A model generated the notes under the pieces. It was not told where the DNA came from, did not search any database, and worked only from the letters and a program-made list of their open reading frames with translations. From NCBI RefSeq assembly GCF_011075055.1, contig NC_058150.1, positions 12,801,408-12,865,407 of the forward strand: a stretch of DNA of 64,000 bases. Reading direction: 5' to 3'. Shown in pieces: positions 58,357-64,000 of the stretch (positions within the stretch are counted from its first letter, which is position 1; every line of letters begins with the position of its first letter). A program made the translations under genes and the position numbers. The stretch is from Mangifera indica (taxonomy: Eukaryota; Streptophyta; Magnoliopsida; Sapindales; Anacardiaceae).

Positions 58357-61064
58357 TGTCAACAATAACACAACAATATGCAAATCTGAAGGAAATTCGA
58401 GCCTTAATCAGTAAGAGTACAACTGCAACCACAATCATCAAACAGAAGAAATCAAGAAGCAGTCATTGAAACAACTAACTTCAATTATATTTACTTAAAT
58501 TACCTCTTTAATAAGTCCTTCAGACCTCCACTAAAATCCAAACGAAGAATGGGTTACTCACAGCTCCAGCAGCAACCGAATCACCTCTGACTACAAAAGT
58601 AGAATACGCGGTTCTTGGTGGAGGAAAGAGATCCGGATCCGACGGAGAAATGGCGTTTTGGGCTTCGTTGACAATAAGAATAGAGTTGACGGCTGGATTC
58701 GAGCCGAGAATCCTAGGCGAGCTGGAGCTGAGTGAAGTAATTTAGACAAGCTGAAGCCCAAACTTAAGCTCAGTAGACTTGCAAGTTTGAACAAACTCAT
58801 TCTGAATGATTAAACTAATTTTATTTTGATTAATCATTTTTTTTTTATAGGACTCAAACTAAATTTTTAGTTAAACCCCATAGTGTAGATGAATTCAAAT
58901 AGAATTCGAGTTTAACCACTAAAATTATATTGAAATTAAAAATTAAATAAAATCAAATATAAGCTTGATTTTTATTTTTTCCAATTAAACTGAATTTAAA
59001 ATAAATTTGAGTTTTAACTCTTTTTTTAAATGAATTTGAATTACTCTGAACTCAATACTATTTTTGTACAATAATGAAGGTGAGACGGTTTGTTATTTTA
59101 ATTAAAAATAGGGACATTATATTTTAAAAATTGAATAAATAAAAATAAAATAATCATAATAAATTGGGTGGTTTGTAGTATTTAATTAAAAACAGTAATA
59201 TTTATTAAAAATTAAATAAGAAAGAATAAAATAATAATATTAGGGTTATCTTAAAAATAACATATCTTATATAACTTCTTACAAGAAAAATTTTACATGC
59301 TAAGGTTATGAGCTATTTGAAGGTTTTTTAAAACCTAAGGGGTTTCGAGTAATTAATACTTGTTATTTGCAGGATTGTAATGGGTTTTGAATCAAGTTAA
59401 ATGTTTTTTGGCTTGAACTTAATTTGATAGGATGCAAGAGTTGAGCTCAATGAGTTTGGGAGTTGTAAGAATTGTTGACTTGAACTTCAGTCAAAAGATT
59501 ATAATAAAAGCTCACAATTTATATACTTATTTCAAAATTGACATTGGTTGTATTAGCAAATTTTAAAAGTCATACTTTGGGAGGATAATTATGCAGTTTA
59601 AGGGTAAATAAAAGATTTTGAAGGTATAAATAGTGGCGGGACCTAGGATTTTAATTGAAAACAAAGTTTTTGTAACTCTATCATTGTCAATGATAGATAT
59701 AAATCGAATCAAATCTAAACATTCTTTGGGTTATAGTTGGATTTCAGTTCATTGAACTAAAGTTAAAAATAGTTCAAATAAAAAATAGTTCGATTAACAT
59801 TTGACTTAAGCTCATGACTCAAATTTGTGACTTGGATTCATAATTCAAGTTCATAGTTCATAGTTTATAGACAAAATGATGTTGTTATATCCAATCACGG
59901 ATAAATGAACATCATTTTAATAATTATTTGACATAATTTCAATCGAGTCACGAGCCAAATTTAAAATAAATCAAGTTATTTGTCCAATTTGTAAATTGAA
60001 TCGAACTGAATTTTTTCTAACTCAAGTTTAATCAAGTTTTAAATATAAGTTGACTCTTCTAACTCGAGCTCAATTTGAGTTCAATTGAAACAAATTCAAA
60101 CCAAACAAAACATGTTAAGATAATTTTTGAAATCAATCTAGTGTGATTCAGGTCTAACCTTAATCATTATTTGTCAATCAATTAGTGAAAAATTTTTAAA
60201 AATCATCCAATCTTGAATAAAGGAAATGATTCAATATCAAAAAAAAAAATGAAAGGAAATAATGTAATTACCCATGTAATTTTCTATATGGAAAAGCCTC
60301 TTTAAAGTGAAGAGAGCTATAAAATTTGTTAATGGATTTATACGTTATTTTTACTTTTACAAATAGAGTCTATTTCGTAATATATTTGTTAATTCTCAAA
60401 CATTTACGTTAATAAACTATAATAATTATAGTACTGTACTATATGGTATTCGGTGACACTTACATAAAGTCATTTACAATTAATAGCAAATTTTATATAT
60501 ATGTTTTTGTTATGTTGAAGCAAATACAAATTCTTAATCTGCAAGCACAAAGCTAAAAACATTTAAATGAAAAATTTTATAAATAAATGTCAACATTAAT
60601 CAGCTAACAACTAAGCCAAAATACCATTCAAATTAAAATATAATTTTCTAATTCAACTTATAATATATCAGACACATAAAGTCTAAAAATAATATAAATA
60701 CCAAAAATATCAATCAAATGTTGCAATATCAAACAGTTGTGAGCTTTAACCTTTCTAATATTTTTACACATCATTTATTAAAAAACAAGTCCAAAAATAA
60801 TCAATTTATTTATCAAATTAATAAACTAAATACAAATATATATATATATATGTATGTATGTATGTATTACAACTTGCAATAATAACAAATTCATCAACAT
60901 AATTTAGAAGACTTAAAATCAAAATCTCCATTAATAACTAAAACTGTATTAAATTAAAAATCTTCCTAATAATCAAACAGAATTTTTTTTTCTATTGGAG
61001 TTGGAGCATTCAAATTCATTTTTTTCTGTTGTTTAATTTATAGGAATATTAGGGTTTTTTTTTA
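58357..61064. other. Upstream region of the CNL gene and intergenic repeats
   Basis: 58357-58800 is the leader and promoter side of the CNL gene; a minus frame at 58591-58800 is Ser/Leu-rich and unassigned. 58740-60130 is full of CTCAAATTcGAg-type phrases as in the 30.4-kb element, with no clean ends. 60200-61050 is AT-rich, with (TA)n(TATG)n at about 60836-60867. No gene is seen. Confidence 0.4.
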
Positions 61065-62038
61065 GGGTAATTAATTAAAATAAGCAAAATTTTAAGCGTT
61101 TATACGTTTTTAGGCCACCTTATAAAAATTTTACCAAAATAAGCAAACCGTATTTTTTTTACCCTTTTTACCCTTATATTGAAAAATCAAGTAAAAATAA
61201 CTTTTCTAAGAATGTGCGTCGGTTTATGGTGGTTACGATGGTGGCTAGGGATTTTACAGTGAAATCTTAAATATGTAAAATTATATATATGGATGTTTTT
61301 GAATGTTTCGAACGCTTAAAATGATGTAGTTTCGGTGTTAATGGATGTCTGGAAGTGTCGCCGTTGAGAGACAAAAACGTGCAAATTTACAGTGTCGCGC
61401 AAACTGTTGAACAGTATCACGCAAACTGCGCAAACTGATGAACAGTGTCACACAAACTGCACAAACTGATGAACAGTGTCACGCAAACTGCGCAAACTAA
61501 TGAACAGTGCCACGCAAACTGCACAAACTGATGAACAGTGCCACGCAAACACTGTTTACATCGCGCAAAAGTAGATTTCAAGTCTGTGAACAGGATTTTT
61601 GTGCGCGATTTTGCAAGCGGTTTGTGCAGTTGAACCGTGTTTGCGCAGTTTGCGTGGCACTGTTCATAAGTTTGCGCAGTTTGCGTGACACTGTTCATCG
61701 TTTGCGCGACACTGTAAATTTGCACGTTTTTGTCTCTCAACGGCGACACTTCCAGACATCCATTAACACCGAAACTACATCATTTTAAGAGTTCGAAACA
61801 TTCAAAAACATTCATATACATAATTCAACATATTTAGGTTTTACTGTAAAATCTCTAGCCACCATCGTAACCACCATAAACCGATGCATATTCTCAGAAA
61901 AAATATTTTTACTTGGTTTTTCAATATAAGGGTAAAAAGGGTAAAAAAAATACGGTTTGCTTATTTTGGTAAAACTTTTCTAGAGTGGCCTAAAAACGTA
62001 TAAACGCTTAAAATTTTGCTTATTTTAATTAATTACCC
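61065..62038. mobile_element. Foldback element family 2, copy 2 (974 bp, perfect 9-bp TSD)
   Basis: The ends are GGGTAATTAATTAAAATAAG and its complement ending TTAATTACCC. The arms match each other and those of the 34.8-kb copy along roughly 350 bp. Flanks are TTTTTTTTA at 61056-61064 and again at 62039-62047, identical, though low in complexity. The centre has four or five ~31-bp direct repeats (TGAACAGTGYCACGCAAACTG) at about 61410-61560, followed by the inverted counterpart. The open frames here are by-products. Confidence 0.92.
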
Positions 62039-62047
62039 TTTTTTTTA

Positions 62048-62230
62048 TTCTATTTCAATTTTTTTAAAATTTTTGTTGTTTTATTCAATTTTTTATTTAA
62101 AAGAAATTGCTTGTGGGCTCCACCAATTTGGGTTGGGAATAATCTTTAAGATGGCAGGAGGGCTTGGTCCTATCTTAAAATTGAAGTGGGTTACAATGAG
62201 ATTAAATGAGAGGAATATGTTTTTTTAAAG
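62048..62230. other. Short spacer between two elements
   Basis: AT-rich start, then unremarkable sequence. The last nine bases TTTTTAAAG (62222-62230) are the left target-site copy of MITE 4. Confidence 0.45.
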
Positions 62231-63171
62231 GGTCAAAAGACTTAGTCCTAACGAACTTTTACTCCATGTGTAAAAACCCTCAGCAAAGTTTTAAAAACTC
62301 GACTATTTATTTATTATTCAATTTTTATTAAATTTTTTAGTTAGTTATATAGATAAAATCATTATTTTATTATTAATATTTAAATAAATAAAATTACATC
62401 TCATTTTTCTCTTAGTTTAAAAAACTAATAATTTTTCTACCTAATAGTTTGAAAATTTGCATTTTCCCCCTAGAGTTTGATGTTTCCAAATTTGGCAACC
62501 ACTTTACGAAGGTCGTCAACTACCCTTTCCACCACCTTTTTCCCTGATGGTTTCTTGATGTGAAAATCATCAAAAAGCAGACTAAAATTGTTGCCGACAT
62601 TGCATAGACATTACACAGATATATGCAACATTACACAGATCTGTGCGACATTTGGTCATTTGTGCATCCTCTTGTGTGTTGGTCAAACAATGCACAAACA
62701 TGTGAGTCATATCTATGCATCATCTAACCAACGCAAAAATGGTGGAACATCACACAAATCCATACAATGTCACACAAATCTATGTGACATTTGTGCAATG
62801 TGGCCAACCATTTTAATAAACTTTTTTATTATTTTCACATCGAGAAACCATTAGAGAGAAAGATGGTGGGAAGGTCAATCAACGACCTTCCTAGAGTAGT
62901 CACTATAATGGAGAAAAATCAAGCCCTTAGAGGAAAATACAACTTTTTTAATTTTTGGATAAAGAAAAATTATTAGTTTTTTAATCTAAGGGGTTAAAAT
63001 GAAATATAATTTTATTTTTTAATACTAATTATAAAATAATAATTTTACCCTGATAACTAACTGAAAACTTTTGTAAAAGTTAGATTATAAATAGGTATTT
63101 AAGTTTTTGAAACTTCACAGATTGATGCTTGGGATTAGACTAAAACTTGGGTGAGAATAAGTCTGTTGGCC
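62231..63171. mobile_element. Foldback MITE family 1, copy 4 (941 bp, 9-bp TSD)
   Basis: It starts GGTCAAAAGACTTAGTCC and ends GAATAAGTCTGTTGGCC. Flanks TTTTTAAAG (62222-62230) and TTTTTTAAG (63172-63180) agree at 8 of 9. The arms share the family wording, including the AGTTTTTGAAACTTCAC block. The centre (62590-62820) differs from other copies, with repeated CATTACACAGATnTnTGCnACATT and CACACAAATC phrases. Confidence 0.85.
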
Positions 63172-64000
63172 TTTTTTAAGTGATGGTGGGCCTAGAGACA
63201 AATTTTCATTCTTATTTTTATTTGAGTGTGGGCTTGAGGCTATCCTAACAAAGGTCTAGGTCGGCTTTTGAGTATAAATGTAATAATTCAAACTTTTAAA
63301 AATTTACTGATGTTGCATTGCTTGCCTAAACTTATGTGCTCATCAAGTGGAGACATACCTTGCTTTGACTTCCGCTCAAGTAAATAATTAAATCAAGTTT
63401 GACTCAACACAAATCAAGCCATAAGCAACTCATGAGCTACTTGTCTCATCTGTAGTCCTAAGTATCTATATATATAATTATGTGTACAAACAAATATTAC
63501 TAACTAGTCTAACTTATCCATACAAATTATAGTTATCAGTATTTTATGATATACAATATACATCCTATAATACGATATGATACAATATAGATAACACAGT
63601 GAATATATTATATGATATGATACATATTCTACAGTATAATACAAATTACAAACGTGGATTGATACACTTTATAGAGAAAATGATAATATATTAAGGTGTA
63701 TATGACATATTTTAAATTTTTAAGAGAATTTATGAAATTTTCCAAAATAATCACGTGTCAATTAAAAAAATTCTATTATTTTATTTTATAAAAATATATA
63801 TTATATGATGCGATATACAATATAAAAAATTAGGTTTTTTATGTACAATATAATACATAATTCAACTATCATGAATTACAAATTGAAATGATTACATATG
63901 ATTAAATTAGTAAATTTTGTTCATACATATACTATTACTTTGTATATTGCATGCTTTTATTATAATAATACCCTAGAATACACATGAGATCACTTTCCTA
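63172..64000. other. Intergenic, nothing recognised
   Basis: AT-rich sequence rich in ATGATAYGATACAATATA phrases, with no coding or RNA signature to the end of the window. Confidence 0.4.

Noticed and set aside
61417..61788. Frames of 110 and 93 codons on opposite strands
   Set aside because: They come from the 31-bp repeats and arms of foldback copy 2.

Overview
The window is nuclear DNA of a flowering plant, almost certainly a eudicot. It is AT-rich. Its genes carry introns with GT..AG borders. It holds plant-type coiled-coil NB-ARC LRR (CNL) resistance genes, a plant hAT-derived BED protein, an Ulp1/DUF1985 transposon protein, Ty1-copia debris and several MITE or foldback families. Species cannot be fixed from the sequence. 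All alignments here were read by eye, so no identity figures are given.

Layout. 1-9.2 kb is gene-poor repeat debris, with a three-unit ~182-bp tandem repeat, three copies of a ~200-bp LTR-like repeat and a strand-asymmetric block. 9.2-21.7 kb holds two direct copies of an unusual three-exon gene. It fuses a helix-loop-helix-like N-terminus to a BED zinc finger and hAT C-terminal domain. The copy at 19.4 kb is open; the copy at 9.4 kb has one in-frame TGA. Between them lie two decayed membrane-protein fragments and, on the minus strand, a broken Ulp1-type protease gene. Two GGGTGCG/CGCACCC arrays in opposite orientation flank the first exon of that protease gene. 21.7-34.1 kb contains three diverged direct copies of a 2-2.5-kb unit with a promoter-like segment and a very small reading frame. 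Two foldback MITEs lie in or beside the first unit. 34-43 kb is transposon territory: a foldback element, CACTA-like subterminal repeats, a truncated copia element and a long palindrome.

44.4-58.4 kb is a small NLR cluster on the minus strand. The left member is a wreck resembling the At4g19050 type: its Walker A lysine is replaced, the centre of its NB domain is missing, and a ~295-residue insert carries a VQ-like motif. The right member is a nearly complete four-exon CNL of the RPS2/At4g27190 type, broken by at least two single-base frameshifts, a stop and another frameshift. 58.4-64 kb is intergenic, with a second copy of the 34.8-kb foldback element and a fourth MITE.

The only gene that reads through intact is the HLH-BED-hAT fusion at 19.4-21.6 kb. 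The most interesting points are that fusion and its near-intact sister, the VQ-like insert in the NLR remnant, two foldback families with 9-bp target-site duplications (one shown by empty paralogous sites), and the opposed arrays around the protease gene's first exon.
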